Under the pieces are notes generated by a model, which was given only the letters and a program-made list of their open reading frames with translations, had not been told where the DNA came from and ran no database searches. Source: an uncultured Lachnospiraceae bacterium (GTDB taxonomy: Bacteria > Bacillota > Clostridia > Lachnospirales > Lachnospiraceae). From it: 64,000 nucleotides of DNA. Position numbers and translations under genes: made by a program. Positions 8,754-18,790 of this stretch are shown in pieces (within the stretch, counting starts at the first letter, position 1; the number at the start of each line of letters is the position of its first letter). The stretch is taken from assembly GCA_947632515.1 (NCBI GenBank), contig CANRPO010000006.1:1-64000 (forward strand), read 5' to 3'.

Positions 8754-9865
8754 CAGTCTAAGTAATCCTTCAATTTACGACTTCTGCTCGGATGACGCAG
8801 TTTGCGCAGCGCCTTCGCCTCGATCTGGCGGATACGCTCACGGGTCACGTTGAATTCCTTGCCCACTTCCTCCAATGTTCTGGCGCGCCCGTCATCCAGC
8901 CCAAAACGAAGCCTGAGCACCTTCTGTTCCCTCTCTGTCAGCGTCCCAAGCACCTCCACGAGCTGCTCTTTCAGAAGGGTAAAGGCGGCTGCGTCCGCGG
9001 GAACAGGCACATTGTCGTCCTGAATAAAATCTCCCAGATGGCTGTCCTCCTCCTCGCCGATGGGCGTCTCCAGAGACACCGGCTCCTGCGAGATCTTCAA
9101 AATCTCCCGCACGCGCTCCACAGGCATATTCATCTGCTCCGCGATCTCTTCCGGGGTAGGCTCCCGCCCCAATTCCTGCAAGAGCTGTCTGCTGACACGG
9201 ATCAGCTTGTTGATCGTCTCCACCATGTGTACGGGAATACGGATCGTTCTCGCCTGATCCGCGATGGCTCTCGTGATCGCCTGACGGATCCACCATGTGG
9301 CGTAGGTCGAGAACTTATACCCCTTGCGGTAATCGAATTTCTCCACGGCCTTGATCAGACCCAGATTGCCCTCCTGGATCAGATCCAGGAAAAGCATGCC
9401 GCGCCCCACATAACGCTTGGCGATGCTGACCACGAGGCGCAGATTGGCCTCCGCCAGTCTCTTCTTCGCCTCGGCGTCCCCCATCTCCATCTTTTTCGCC
9501 AGCTCGATCTCTTCCTCCGCGCTGAGGAGCGGCACCTTGCCGATCTCCTTCAAGTACATCCTGACAGGGTCCTCAATGCTGATACCGTCCGGCACGGACA
9601 GATCGATGTTCTCCACATCGACCTCGTCCTCCTCAGTCAAGATGATCTCCTCGTCATCCACCTCGTCGTCGTCCGTGATACGCAGTACGTCTATGTTATT
9701 CTGCTCCAGCGCCTCCAATATCCTGTCAAACTGATCCTCCTCCAGCGCCATATCGGCGAAAAAATCGTTGATCTCCTGATACTCCAAAACGCTCTTCTTC
9801 TTCTTTGCAATCGCCAAGAGCTCCCTGAGGCGCTCTTCAAACTTTGCCTGTACATTTTCGTCCAT
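8753..9865 (-). CDS. rpoD: RNA polymerase primary sigma factor RpoD/SigA
   Basis: Housekeeping sigma factor, 370 aa. Region 1.1 lies at the N-terminus, followed by a short acidic linker. Region 1.2 begins at [11 protein letters not shown], region 2 contains [12 protein letters not shown] and [11 protein letters not shown] (the -10 recognition helix), and region 4 ends with the helix-turn-helix [11 protein letters not shown]. Length and acidic linker fit clostridial SigA. AGGAAGGGCC lies upstream of the ATG. It follows dnaG by about 95 bp, reproducing the dnaG-rpoD macromolecular synthesis operon. Confidence 0.97.
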   Translation of the reverse strand: MDENVQAKFEERLRELLAIAKKKKSVLEYQEINDFFADMALEEDQFDRILEALEQNNIDVLRITDDDEVDDEEIILTEEDEVDVENIDLSVPDGISIEDPVRMYLKEIGKVPLLSAEEEIELAKKMEMGDAEAKKRLAEANLRLVVSIAKRYVGRGMLFLDLIQEGNLGLIKAVEKFDYRKGYKFSTYATWWIRQAITRAIADQARTIRIPVHMVETINKLIRVSRQLLQELGREPTPEEIAEQMNMPVERVREILKISQEPVSLETPIGEEEDSHLGDFIQDDNVPVPADAAAFTLLKEQLVEVLGTLTEREQKVLRLRFGLDDGRARTLEEVGKEFNVTRERIRQIEAKALRKLRHPSRSRKLKDYLD

Positions 9866-9959
9866 TACTTGGCCCTTCCTTCCTAAGTTTCAAGTTCTAT
9901 ATCTATCCGCCGTACCGAGGGCAGTCTCTTGACAGACTTCTGCGAATAGCTTGCCCTCA

Positions 9960-11729
9960 TTACAGGGAAATATGCGTTTTTCTCAGCTCCTCGAGCGCCT
10001 TTTTGCCCGATATGACCTGATTCAAGGCATCCATATCGGCTCCCATCCTGCCGGAATAATACGCAAAACTGTTCTCCTTCACGGTGCACAGGATGTCATG
10101 GAACGCCTTCTCGCGCTCCTTAGGCGTGTCCAGCTCCTCCAGTTTTGTGTTGAAGATCTCCGCCACCGCCCGCTGTTCCTGCTCCTCCACGAAAGCGCTG
10201 ACAATGGTTGCCGGGTTATACTCCCCCCGGTCCAAGCCCGCAAACAGCTTGTCCGCCACCTGACTGTACAGCGGTTCCGTAAAATCCCGCGCTGTGACAT
10301 AGGGCCTGATCTTCGGGTACACCTCCGGCTCGTCCGCGATCCATGTGAGCAGGAGCCGCTGGGATTTCTTTACATTCTCCTCGGGCGTGCTCTTTCCCGC
10401 AACGGTACTCTTGGGCCGTGCCACCGGCTGCACCAGCCCCGTCCTCGCCGCGTAGCTGTTCACCAATTTGCGCAGATTGTCAAATCCGATATGGTACTTT
10501 TGCGCCACGGATTCGATATAGTTCTCCCGCTCGACCTCCTCCTCGAACCCGCACAGTTTCTTCGCGATCTCCCTGTGAAAGGCGGTTTTGGACTCGGGGT
10601 CGTCCATGCGAAAATTTCGTTCCAGTGTGCTCAACTCGAAGAAAAAGCTGTTCTGCGCCTGATCGATCCTCTCCTGAAAGGCGTCCGCCCCCATATTCTT
10701 GATGAACTCGTCCGGATCTTTGTAAGGTTTCATGTCGATCACCTTACCCCGCAGACCCGACTCTCTCAGAATGCCGATGGCCCGCAGCGCCGCGTTCACT
10801 CCCGCCCCGTCGCTGTCGTAGGCGAGCAGCACTTCCTCGGTGTAGCGTTTCAGAAGATTCGCCTGTCCCGCGGTGAAGGCAGTGCCGAGAGAGGCCACGG
10901 CCTGCGTGAATCCCGCCTGGTGCATGGCGATCACATCCATATAGCCCTCGCACAGGATCATGTTCCCCTTGCGGGAAGTTCTCGCGAAATTCAGGCCGTA
11001 CAGATTGCGGCTCTTGTCGAAGATCACCGTCTCGGGGGAATTTAAGTATTTCGGCTTGGCGTCGCCCATCACGCGGCCGCCAAATCCGATCACCCTGTGA
11101 TTGCCGTCCTGAATGGGAAACATGACCCTGTTCCAAAACTTATCATGCGCGCCGCGTTTCTCGTCGAAAGCGATCAGTCCCGACTCGTTGAGCAGATCGG
11201 CGGCATATCCCTTTGACTTCAGATAGGCCGTCAGATCGGAATTTGCGCCGTCAGCGTAGCCCAACCCAAACCGTTTCATCGTCTCCTCGGAGAGCTGCCT
11301 GCCCGCAAGATACTGATACCCTGTCTTTCCTCTGGGCGAGCGCAGCATGTAATAATAATACTTAGCCGCCTCCTTCTGGATCTCCAGAAGCTTGGCCCGG
11401 CGGCTCTCCTTACGTCTGGCCTCCTCGCCGTACTCCGCCTCCGGCAGAGGAATGCCCGCCCTGTCCGCCAGCGTCTTCACAGCCTCCTGAAAAGTGGCGT
11501 TCTCATATTCCATAACAAACGTTATTACATTGCCGCCAGCCCCACAGCCGAAACAGTAATACATCTGCTTGGAGGGCGACACCGAAAAGGAGGGGGATTT
11601 CTCACTGTGAAACGGGCACAGGCCGAAGTAACTGCTCCCCTTCTTCTGCATGCGGACATAACCGGAGATCACGCTCACTATATCGTTTTTTGTTCTGATT
11701 TCCTCGATCAGCTCGTCCGGATAATACAT
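9960..11729 (-). CDS. dnaG: DNA primase DnaG
   Basis: Makes RNA primers at the replication fork; 589 aa, the usual size. The N-terminal CHC2 zinc finger is seen as CPFHSEKSPSF and CFGCG. The TOPRIM catalytic core follows with CEGYMD and DSDGAG acidic motifs, then a helical C-terminal domain that binds DnaB helicase. It starts 12 bp downstream of dgt and precedes rpoD, so the three genes are likely one transcript. Confidence 0.97.
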   Translation of the reverse strand: MYYPDELIEEIRTKNDIVSVISGYVRMQKKGSSYFGLCPFHSEKSPSFSVSPSKQMYYCFGCGAGGNVITFVMEYENATFQEAVKTLADRAGIPLPEAEYGEEARRKESRRAKLLEIQKEAAKYYYYMLRSPRGKTGYQYLAGRQLSEETMKRFGLGYADGANSDLTAYLKSKGYAADLLNESGLIAFDEKRGAHDKFWNRVMFPIQDGNHRVIGFGGRVMGDAKPKYLNSPETVIFDKSRNLYGLNFARTSRKGNMILCEGYMDVIAMHQAGFTQAVASLGTAFTAGQANLLKRYTEEVLLAYDSDGAGVNAALRAIGILRESGLRGKVIDMKPYKDPDEFIKNMGADAFQERIDQAQNSFFFELSTLERNFRMDDPESKTAFHREIAKKLCGFEEEVERENYIESVAQKYHIGFDNLRKLVNSYAARTGLVQPVARPKSTVAGKSTPEENVKKSQRLLLTWIADEPEVYPKIRPYVTARDFTEPLYSQVADKLFAGLDRGEYNPATIVSAFVEEQEQRAVAEIFNTKLEELDTPKEREKAFHDILCTVKENSFAYYSGRMGADMDALNQVISGKKALEELRKTHISL

Positions 11730-11741
11730 CGTACCCTAACC

Positions 11742-12770
11742 TCATCTGTGCCACGTCTTGGGAATATAGATCTCCTGATACTGCGCGATGGCAAACCGAT
11801 CCGTCATAGAACCGATATAATCGCACACGATCTTCTCAAGCGGCTCCCCCGCATCCATGAGCCGATCCAGAAAATCCGGCAGTTTTTCCGTATGGTTCAT
11901 ATAGTACTCGTACAGCGTGATGATCAGATTCTCCGCCTTGTTCTCCTCCCCCTTGGCAATGGGATTCCTATAGACGTTGCGGAACATGAACTCCCGCATC
12001 TTCTGCATCGCCAGTTCCGCCTCCTGCGACATGCATATATCATTCTTCCCGCGGCTGTTGGTCACGATATTGTGTATAAAAAAGTCCAACCGCTGACCGC
12101 AGCTGTACCCGATCACAGAGCCGATCTCCTCCGGCACGTCCTCCTCCTTCAGGATGCCGCCCCGGATGGCGTCGTCCATATCGTGATGGATATACGCGAT
12201 CTTATCGGCCAATCTGACGACCTTGCCCTCCAGCGTGGACGGCGTGCCCGACGTCTGGTGGTTCAGGATCCCATCCCGCACTTCCAACGTGAGATTGATC
12301 CCCTGTCCGTCCTTCTCCAACAGATCTATCGTGCGGACGCTCTGCTCATTGTGCTTAAACCCATAAGGACATACCCTGTTCAATGCGCGCTCCCCCGCAT
12401 GGCCGAAAGGCGTGTGTCCCAGATCGTGTCCCAGGGCGATGGCCTCCACCAGATCCTCGTTGAGCTGCAGCGCCTTGGCGATCGTCCGCGCCGTCTGGCT
12501 GACTTCCAGCGTGTGGGTCAACCGGGTCCTGTAGTGATCGCCCTCCGGCGTCAGAAACACCTGCGTCTTGTCCTTGAGTCTGCGAAAAGACTTACTATGT
12601 ATGATCCTGTCCCTGTCCCGCTGAAAAACCGGTCTGATGTCGCACTGCTCCTCCGGCCGCAGCCTTCCCTTGGAATTCATGCTGAGCATGGCGTAGGGAC
12701 TTAGGTATTCCTTCTCCCACTGTTCCAAACCTTCGCGTATATTCATAGTACTGCCTTTCTTCCTATGCAA
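11742..12770 (-). CDS. dgt: deoxyguanosinetriphosphate triphosphohydrolase-like protein
   Basis: HD-domain enzyme of 342 aa expected to hydrolyse dGTP or other dNTPs to the nucleoside and triphosphate. The metal-binding residues are visible in TRLTHTLEV, in GHDLGHTPFGH (the HD pair) and in LADKIAYIHHD. Its place directly before dnaG is the standard clostridial arrangement. A start further downstream is possible, but the ATG at 12745 (MNIREGL) leaves a 334-residue protein and has no clearly better ribosome site. Confidence 0.88.
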   Translation of the reverse strand: MHRKKGSTMNIREGLEQWEKEYLSPYAMLSMNSKGRLRPEEQCDIRPVFQRDRDRIIHSKSFRRLKDKTQVFLTPEGDHYRTRLTHTLEVSQTARTIAKALQLNEDLVEAIALGHDLGHTPFGHAGERALNRVCPYGFKHNEQSVRTIDLLEKDGQGINLTLEVRDGILNHQTSGTPSTLEGKVVRLADKIAYIHHDMDDAIRGGILKEEDVPEEIGSVIGYSCGQRLDFFIHNIVTNSRGKNDICMSQEAELAMQKMREFMFRNVYRNPIAKGEENKAENLIITLYEYYMNHTEKLPDFLDRLMDAGEPLEKIVCDYIGSMTDRFAIAQYQEIYIPKTWHR

Positions 12771-12836
12771 AATGACCGCTCTACTATTATTATTCTACGG
12801 ATACCTTGAAAATCCTTTTTTCTCACCGCAAGTTTT

Positions 12837-13754
12837 TTATCTGCATATGTCATAGATGAACTCCGCATTCTTGTCCATCGCCTCATAGGCGGTCTTGAAG
12901 GGCGACATCTGAAAGACGTGCCACATACCCTTGAACATATCGAGCTTGACGGACACATTCGCCTTTAACAGTTTCCTGTACAGCATAACGGAATCGTCCA
13001 GCAGAATCTCGTTGCCGCCCACTTGGATATAAGTTGGCGGGAATCCCTCAAAAGCGCCAAACAGCGGAGAGATCAAAGGATCGGTAAGCTCCATATCCGG
13101 CGCATAATTGCGAATCATCTCCTCCAGATAACCCGCGTCAAGCACAGGATCGATGGCGGCCTTGGTGTGATGCGATCTGCCGGAGGAGGTGAGGTCCGTC
13201 CAGGGCGACATCAGCACCAAACCGCGAGGCAAAAGCCGTCCCTCCTCCTTCAGCCGTAAAGTCAAAGACAGCGCCAGATTGCCTCCCGCGGAATCCCCTG
13301 CCAATATGATGTCCCGCGCGCCATAGCCAAGCAGCATCAGATAATTCCACACCCGCATGGCGTCCTGCGCTGCGGCCGGATAGGGATGCTCCGGCGCCAG
13401 CCTGTAATCGAAACTCAGCACGTCCATGGACGTGGACATCGCCAGTTTGCCCGTCAGCGTTCTGGCATAGAGACTGCTCCCTGTGGAATATCCGCCGCCA
13501 TGGCAATAGAGGATCACATACTTTTTCATGTGCGCGCGGTTTACATAATTCCACTCGGCATGAATCGTCTCCTCCCCGTCAGCCCGCCCGGGGATCTCAA
13601 GCGTCTGTGTCAACACGTCCTTACTGCTGCCAAGAAGCGCGCCAAAGTGATCCTGCGACTGGCGGTGTTTCTCTATATCCGTATTTTCCACCACCCCATG
13701 CATCCTTTTGATCAGATGCATCAGATTCGCGTTTGTCTTGTCCGTGATCGCCAT
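12837..13754 (-). CDS. alpha/beta hydrolase (HSL-type esterase)
   Basis: Esterase/lipase of 305 aa in the hormone-sensitive-lipase group. The oxyanion-hole motif CHGGGYSTGS is near residue 101, the nucleophile Ser sits in GDSAGGN, and the acid and His of the triad lie near DPLISPLFG and GMWHVFQ. No signal peptide, so cytoplasmic. GGAGAGAGATAAT precedes the ATG. It is transcribed away from the acyltransferase-DUF6320 pair, an arrangement that suggests a shared role in acyl-ester metabolism. One decamer GTTTACATAA lies at 13539. Confidence 0.85.
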   Translation of the reverse strand: MAITDKTNANLMHLIKRMHGVVENTDIEKHRQSQDHFGALLGSSKDVLTQTLEIPGRADGEETIHAEWNYVNRAHMKKYVILYCHGGGYSTGSSLYARTLTGKLAMSTSMDVLSFDYRLAPEHPYPAAAQDAMRVWNYLMLLGYGARDIILAGDSAGGNLALSLTLRLKEEGRLLPRGLVLMSPWTDLTSSGRSHHTKAAIDPVLDAGYLEEMIRNYAPDMELTDPLISPLFGAFEGFPPTYIQVGGNEILLDDSVMLYRKLLKANVSVKLDMFKGMWHVFQMSPFKTAYEAMDKNAEFIYDICR

Positions 13755-13848
13755 ATTATCTCTCTCCTGTCATCATAGTTCCCGCTTTTGCCATATTCTG
13801 TAAATACTTTTACATAAATGCCATTATTTATGATATTATATCTACAGT

Positions 13849-15183
13849 ATGAAAAAAACAAGACGTCACAACACATCAGAGCAAATAACGAAACAGAGCG
13901 CGAGAAACCGCCGGGACGTCTGGTACAAACTGGATCTGTCCGCCATCGTCTATCCCACTTTGCAAAGGCGCGATTTCTCCTCGGTCTACCGCCTGTCTGT
14001 CGTCCTGAAGGAGCCCATCGATCCCGCCTTGCTGCAGCAGGCTCTGGACAGGACGCTCCCCCGTTTCCCCACCTACAAGGTGGCGATTCGCAAGGGACTG
14101 TTCTGGCGCTACCTGGAGCCGAACAACAGGCCGGGGCCGTTTGTCAGAGAGGACATTAAGAATCCCTGTATGCCCATGCACTTTAAGGGGAACAACCGCT
14201 ATCTGATCCGGGTTTACTATTACAATAACCGTATCTCCCTGGAGGCTCACCACTGTCTCGGCGACGGCACGGGCGGCATGTGCCTGCTCCAGACGCTGAC
14301 CGCCGCCTATCTGGGTCTGCTCGGGCATCCCGTCCGTCCCGAAGGATTCGTTCTCGACATCGACGCGGAACCCGATCCCGAGGAACTGGAAGACGCCTAT
14401 ATGCGCTATGCAAACGCAAAGGTGTGCCCGCCCCGCCCCGCGGATAAGACTTACCGCGTGCGCGGCACGAAGGAGCCGTTCTACACGCTGAACATCATAG
14501 ACGGCGTCATGTCTGTGCGGGAGGTCATGACAGTGGCCAAAAAATACAAGGCCACCCTCACGGAATACCTCAACGCAGTGTTGCTCTATGCCCTGCTGCA
14601 GAAACAGACCAACGACTTTCACCTCAGACTGCGGCCCGTGCGCATTGCCATGCCCGTCAATCTGCGCCGTTTCTTCCCGTCGAAGACACTGCGCAATTTC
14701 ATCACGATGGTGTACCCGTTCATAGATCCAAGGCTTGGAGAATATACCTTCGATGAGATCGTGGAACAGGTTCACAATTACATGCGTTATTATATCAGTG
14801 CAAAATTCCTGCGGGGCGACATCACCACCAACGCCTCTACCCAGCGCAATCCCTTGATTCGCGTGGTGCCCCTCTTTATCAAAGATTTCGTGGTGCGCAC
14901 CTTCTACACGAGGGTACAGGACAGAAACTCTTCCGCAGGACTGACCAACATGGGCGCGCTGCGTGTGCCGGAAGATATGAGACCCTATATCGAACGTTTC
15001 GACATCTATATGGGCCAGCCCTTCTCATCCCGCACCAACTGCGCCGTGATCAGTTTCGAAGATACCCTGACCGTCAACTTCGCCAGCAGCATCGTTGAGG
15101 CGGACGTGGAGCGCTATTTCTTCCGCAAGCTGGTGCAGGACGGCGTCCATGTAAAGATCGAGAGCAACCGTGAAAGGAGCTGA
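13849..15183 (+). CDS. condensation-domain-like O-acyltransferase (alcohol acetyltransferase family)
   Basis: Protein of 444 aa related to the chloramphenicol-acetyltransferase/condensation superfamily (AATase, PapA, WS/DGAT relatives). The catalytic HHxxxDG motif is present as HHCLGDGTGG near residue 139, and the second-half DFG-like position reads NCAVISFED. It probably moves an acyl group from a CoA or carrier thioester to an alcohol. No good ribosome site is visible: AT-rich promoter-like DNA (TTTACA, TATTAT) runs almost to the ATG, so a very short leader is possible. The DUF6320 gene follows after 2 bp. Confidence 0.72.
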   Translation: MKKTRRHNTSEQITKQSARNRRDVWYKLDLSAIVYPTLQRRDFSSVYRLSVVLKEPIDPALLQQALDRTLPRFPTYKVAIRKGLFWRYLEPNNRPGPFVREDIKNPCMPMHFKGNNRYLIRVYYYNNRISLEAHHCLGDGTGGMCLLQTLTAAYLGLLGHPVRPEGFVLDIDAEPDPEELEDAYMRYANAKVCPPRPADKTYRVRGTKEPFYTLNIIDGVMSVREVMTVAKKYKATLTEYLNAVLLYALLQKQTNDFHLRLRPVRIAMPVNLRRFFPSKTLRNFITMVYPFIDPRLGEYTFDEIVEQVHNYMRYYISAKFLRGDITTNASTQRNPLIRVVPLFIKDFVVRTFYTRVQDRNSSAGLTNMGALRVPEDMRPYIERFDIYMGQPFSSRTNCAVISFEDTLTVNFASSIVEADVERYFFRKLVQDGVHVKIESNRERS

Positions 15184-15185
15184 CT

Positions 15186-15890
15186 ATGTCATACTGTGTA
15201 AACTGCGGCGTGGAGCTTGAGGCGTCCCTGCGGGAATGTCCGCTTTGCCACACACCTGTTATTAATCCCAGAGAACAGAATCAGGAAATCCCGCCTTCCC
15301 CCTACCCTGCCGACATGGGACAGGTGGAGGTCGTCAAACGTAAGGATCTGGGCATCCTCGTGACTGTGGTGTTGACCGCCACGGCCGCGACCTGTTTCCT
15401 GTTAAATATTCTCGTGTTCAATTCCTCTCTCTGGTCGCTTCTTGTGATCGGCTGCTGTCTGTGCCTCTTTGTCTTCGCCTTTCCGGCGATCTTCTACAGC
15501 AAAATGCCCGTGTGGCTGACGCTGCTGGCCGACGGGGCGTCTGTGGCCGTGTATCTGTTTTTGATTACCTTTATGACCCGTTCGGACGCATGGTTCCGGC
15601 AGCTCGGTCTCCCCATCACGATATTTTTGACTCTGTGCGCGGAGGTTTTTCCGCTGCTGTCGAGATTCCTGTCGTTCACAGTGCTCTCCTATGCCCTGTG
15701 CCTTTTTATTGAGATCCCCGCCTTCTGCGTGGCGCTGGAGCTGCGCATCAGACATTTCGCCGGGCAGCCTATCCGCATCGTCTGGTCGGCGGTCGTCCTG
15801 ACCGTGTGTGTGATCATCGACATCGCGCTGATCACGATCCTCGCAAAAAAACGCCTGCGCAATGAAGTGCGCAGACGTCTGCATTTCTGA
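15186..15890 (+). CDS. zinc-ribbon membrane protein, DUF6320-like
   Basis: Protein of 234 aa. An N-terminal zinc ribbon (Cys4, Cys7, Cys18, Cys21) is joined by a linker of about 30 residues to six predicted membrane helices (about residues 55-215). GAAAGGAGCTGACT before the ATG lies inside the end of the acyltransferase gene, so the two are coupled. The pairing of this protein with the acyltransferase appears fixed in related genomes by my recollection; its function is not known. A role in placing the acyltransferase at the membrane is only a guess. Confidence 0.7.
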   Translation: MSYCVNCGVELEASLRECPLCHTPVINPREQNQEIPPSPYPADMGQVEVVKRKDLGILVTVVLTATAATCFLLNILVFNSSLWSLLVIGCCLCLFVFAFPAIFYSKMPVWLTLLADGASVAVYLFLITFMTRSDAWFRQLGLPITIFLTLCAEVFPLLSRFLSFTVLSYALCLFIEIPAFCVALELRIRHFAGQPIRIVWSAVVLTVCVIIDIALITILAKKRLRNEVRRRLHF

Positions 15891-15910
15891 TCTGCCGACA
15901 GCCGTGGCGT

Positions 15911-16543
15911 TTAGGGGAGTCTGCCGTGTTTCTCCTCCGCCTCCTCCAGCGAACTGTAGCCATAGAACTGCGTCTCGTTGGCGATCGTCTGCTTTAGAAG
16001 GTTTTCGCCCCTCTCATACGCCCTGACCGTCTCCTCATAGATCAGTTCCAGCGTGTTGAGAGAGTATGTCAACAGTTCGCCGCGCAGATAGCTCTCCATG
16101 GAGGAACCCGCCGCAACGCCGTCGTCCGCCGTCCTAAACGCCCTGCCCCTGCCGCGCAGATTGGGATAGTCTCTCATCATGTCCGCATCCCACTCCACGT
16201 TGATCTTCACGATCTTTTCCGCAAGTTCCGTCTTGTCCGAAACATCGGGCAGAGTATCTTTGATCTGCTCGTACTCTTCGGGGTAGGTGCTCTCCATCAT
16301 CCTCGCATACTTTTCAAACAGCAGATTTCTCCCCTCCCCGCAGGCTTTCTCACAGTCCTCATAATAACTGTGAAGCACCTCGTCAGAGTAAACCATCCAC
16401 TGACTCATGCGCATCTTAAAAAAAGTGTCGGGATCATCCTGACAGGACGCTCTGCCCCCGGTATTGTTCACCTGTTGAAAAAGCTCCCACTCCATCTGTG
16501 CGATGTCAAAAATCAACTGCTCTCTTGCACTGATCTCAGCCAT
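15911..16543 (-). CDS. DUF4125 family protein
   Basis: Cytoplasmic protein of 210 aa, mostly helical and acidic, with conserved-looking stretches [22 protein letters not shown] and [11 protein letters not shown] recognise it as DUF4125, a family of unknown function found mostly in Clostridia and usually encoded near DUF4037-type proteins, which are absent here. AGGAGAAGGTGACAGT precedes the ATG. It lies 20 bp downstream of the lipoprotein gene, probably in one transcript, and converges with the DUF6320 gene. Confidence 0.7.
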   Translation of the reverse strand: MAEISAREQLIFDIAQMEWELFQQVNNTGGRASCQDDPDTFFKMRMSQWMVYSDEVLHSYYEDCEKACGEGRNLLFEKYARMMESTYPEEYEQIKDTLPDVSDKTELAEKIVKINVEWDADMMRDYPNLRGRGRAFRTADDGVAAGSSMESYLRGELLTYSLNTLELIYEETVRAYERGENLLKQTIANETQFYGYSSLEEAEEKHGRLP

Positions 16544-16563
16544 ACTGTCACCTTCTCCTATTT

Positions 16564-17313
16564 TTAGTGTTCTGCCGTCATATTTTCCCCGGCTGCCGTC
16601 TCGCCGGCATCAGACACGTCTCCGGACTCTCCATCCTCCGAATCCTCTGCGTTCAACATCTCCAACAACTCTTCCGGCGTACATTTCGCAAAGGGCTGCG
16701 CGTACTCTCCGCCTAATCCCGCAAGCGGTTGGCCCTCCACTGTAAGCCAAATACCGTCGGCGCTGTAGTTCTCCAGAAAAGTATCAATAACAGACGCTAT
16801 GATAACGCTTTTCGCCTCCTCGGACATGGTGCGCAGATACTCTCCGGCCGCCTTGGAAAGATCAAGGTACAGCACGCTCCCGCCGCCGTCCTCCTCCTTC
16901 TGCTCAAAAGCAAGGACCTTCGTATCCAGAGACATGATATTGTGCCTCGCCAGCGCATCGACCAATTCCTCGGGCGTCATTTCCTCAATTTCCACCGTCT
17001 CCCGCTCCAGGTCAGAAGAACCGCCGCTGCCATAATAAATGACAGCCGACGCGCTCTCAGATTCCATGGGGGCGCTCTGTGCGTCTGTCCCCTGTATCTC
17101 CACTCCCTGTCCTTTCTTTTCCTCCGGTTCCTCCGCCTCTCCCTCGGTTTCATCCAAAAGCAGATACTCCAAGGAACTGACCAGAAGATCCTCCGAAGAG
17201 ACTTCGGGCGCCACCATCTCGCCGGAAGTCGCATCCTGTTTCCGGCTGCCGCAAGCCGCCAAAAATACAAGCATCGCCGCCACAACCGCAGCCGCCTCTA
17301 ATCTTTTTTTCAT
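16564..17313 (-). CDS. lipoprotein, function unknown
   Basis: Predicted lipoprotein of 249 aa. The signal sequence [21 protein letters not shown] ends in a lipobox with Cys21. The start at 17313 is chosen over 17343 because GGGGAGAGGATT lies just before it and the signal then begins with MKKR. The mature region is strongly acidic and low-complexity to about residue 90, then has a folded region with [15 protein letters not shown] and [10 protein letters not shown]. No enzymatic motif was recognised. Confidence 0.6.
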   Translation of the reverse strand: MKKRLEAAAVVAAMLVFLAACGSRKQDATSGEMVAPEVSSEDLLVSSLEYLLLDETEGEAEEPEEKKGQGVEIQGTDAQSAPMESESASAVIYYGSGGSSDLERETVEIEEMTPEELVDALARHNIMSLDTKVLAFEQKEEDGGGSVLYLDLSKAAGEYLRTMSEEAKSVIIASVIDTFLENYSADGIWLTVEGQPLAGLGGEYAQPFAKCTPEELLEMLNAEDSEDGESGDVSDAGETAAGENMTAEH

Positions 17314-17404
17314 AATCCTCTCCCCGGGACGATCGTCCGCCAAACAACTGCCTTCTAAATTGCGTCTATTCTATCATACTCGGCAGGAAAAAGCAAAAGA
17401 ACTT

Positions 17405-18556
17405 TTATTGAGTCATCGCAGTAATACCCGACTTGATCACTTCGCGCAGCGCAAACGCCCGGTCGGTGACAAGAATATCCGCTCTGCACCCAGCCCGCAG
17501 GACGCCGCGTTCACCCGCGATGCCGACGGCGCAGGCCGGATTCCAAGTGGCCGCTCTGACCGCCTCCTCCTTCGGAACGCCCATCTCCATCGCCATCCTC
17601 ATGCAGTCAAACAGATTCGTCACGCTGCCCGCCAGCGTACCATCCGCCAATGCCGCATGCGTCCCCGCTACCGTCACGCGCTGACCGCCCAGCGTATATT
17701 CGCCGTCCTCCATGCCTGTAGCCATCATACTGTCACTGACCAGAATGAGCCGTTCTGCCCCGAACAGCCGAAACGTATTCCGCACCATGCTCGGATGGAC
17801 GTGGCGCCCATCGCAGATCAGCTCCGCCACCACATCCTCCGACTCCGCCGCCGCGCCGATCACTCCCGGCTCTCTGTGCAAAAACGGCGGCATCGCATTG
17901 TACAGATGGGTCACATGCCGCGCACCCACTTTGACAGCCTTCTTGGCCGTATCATAATCAGCGCATGTGTGGGCAATAGAAAAGCGAAAATCTTCTGCTT
18001 CCCTCTCGATACAGGCAAGGGCTCCTTCCACCTCCGGCGCGATCGCCACAACACGGATCAGCCCGCCCGCGGCGCGCTGAAGATTCTCCAGCAGTCCCGG
18101 ATCCGGTTTCTGTATATATGCCGCATTCTGCGCGCCCCTCTTCTCCTTTGCGATAAAGGGCCCCTCCAGATAGATTCCGCTCAGTACCTCCCCCAGGGAT
18201 ATTCCATCGGAGAGTTTCTCTCTTGCAACCGCCTGTGCGCACACCGCGCAGACAGCCCGAATACGGTCAGCGGGAAACGTCATCGTGGCGGGGCAGATCG
18301 AAGTGATCCCGTGCGTCAGCTCATAAGCCGCCATAGCTCTCATGGCCTCCACCGTGCCATCACAGAAATCATATCCCGCGCAGCCGTGAAGATGGATGTC
18401 CACAAGCCCCGGCAGAATAAAGCTCGCCCGCTCCCGCGCCGTCAATGCCGCCTCATCGCACAGCTCCACTGACAGGATCCTGTCACCCTCCAAGGTAACG
18501 CAACCGGCCTCAAACCGAAAATTCTCCGTGTAAAGTATTCCTCTGATTTCCCTCAT
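17405..18556 (-). CDS. nagA: N-acetylglucosamine-6-phosphate deacetylase
   Basis: Amidohydrolase of 383 aa that removes acetate from GlcNAc-6-phosphate, feeding aminosugar use and cell-wall recycling. Metal-binding motif VDIHLHGCAG lies near residue 51. The metal-ligand Glu is in YLEGPFI, further ligands are in AHTCAD and THLYNAM, and the catalytic Asp lies in LVSDSM. Family-standard length. No nagB or PTS gene is adjacent, so it is a lone nagA here. Confidence 0.92.
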   Translation of the reverse strand: MREIRGILYTENFRFEAGCVTLEGDRILSVELCDEAALTARERASFILPGLVDIHLHGCAGYDFCDGTVEAMRAMAAYELTHGITSICPATMTFPADRIRAVCAVCAQAVAREKLSDGISLGEVLSGIYLEGPFIAKEKRGAQNAAYIQKPDPGLLENLQRAAGGLIRVVAIAPEVEGALACIEREAEDFRFSIAHTCADYDTAKKAVKVGARHVTHLYNAMPPFLHREPGVIGAAAESEDVVAELICDGRHVHPSMVRNTFRLFGAERLILVSDSMMATGMEDGEYTLGGQRVTVAGTHAALADGTLAGSVTNLFDCMRMAMEMGVPKEEAVRAATWNPACAVGIAGERGVLRAGCRADILVTDRAFALREVIKSGITAMTQ

Positions 18557-18586
18557 GGCGCTCCGTCCGCTAAAATGCTCCTATAA

Positions 18587-18620
18587 GGCAAAAGACACCG
18601 CATACTGCAGTGTCTTCGCC
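18587..18620 (-). terminator. terminator of tRNA-Leu(CAG)
   Basis: GGCGAAGACAC pairs with GTGTCTTTTGCC around an 11-nt loop on the minus strand, with four T inside the 3' arm. It lies 17 bp past the tRNA and ahead of nagA. Confidence 0.55.
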
Positions 18621-18636
18621 AAGTACCATTATGTAG

Positions 18637-18720
18637 TGCAGGAAAAGGGACTTGAACCCTCATGATATTGCTATCACACGGACCTGAACCGTGCGCGTCT
18701 GCCAATTCCGCCATTCCTGC
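18637..18720 (-). tRNA. tRNA-Leu, anticodon CAG
   Basis: 84-nt class II tRNA. The acceptor GCAGGAA pairs with TTCCTGC plus discriminator A. The anticodon stem CACGG/CCGTG encloses the loop TTCAGGT (anticodon CAG), a long variable arm follows, and the T-arm is GGGTTCAAGTCCC. The CCA end is not encoded. Confidence 0.95.
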
Positions 18721-18731
18721 GAACAAATGAT

Positions 18732-18760
18732 ATTCTACCGTTTTTTCAGGTCTATGTCAA
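18732..18760 (-). promoter_or_regulatory. sigma-A promoter of tRNA-Leu(CAG)
   Basis: TTGACA (18755-18760) and TAGAAT (18732-18737) with a 17-bp spacer, ending 11 bp before the tRNA 5' end. Confidence 0.8.
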
Positions 18761-18790
18761 GCCCTCTTGAAAAAAATCTGTTTGATTCGG

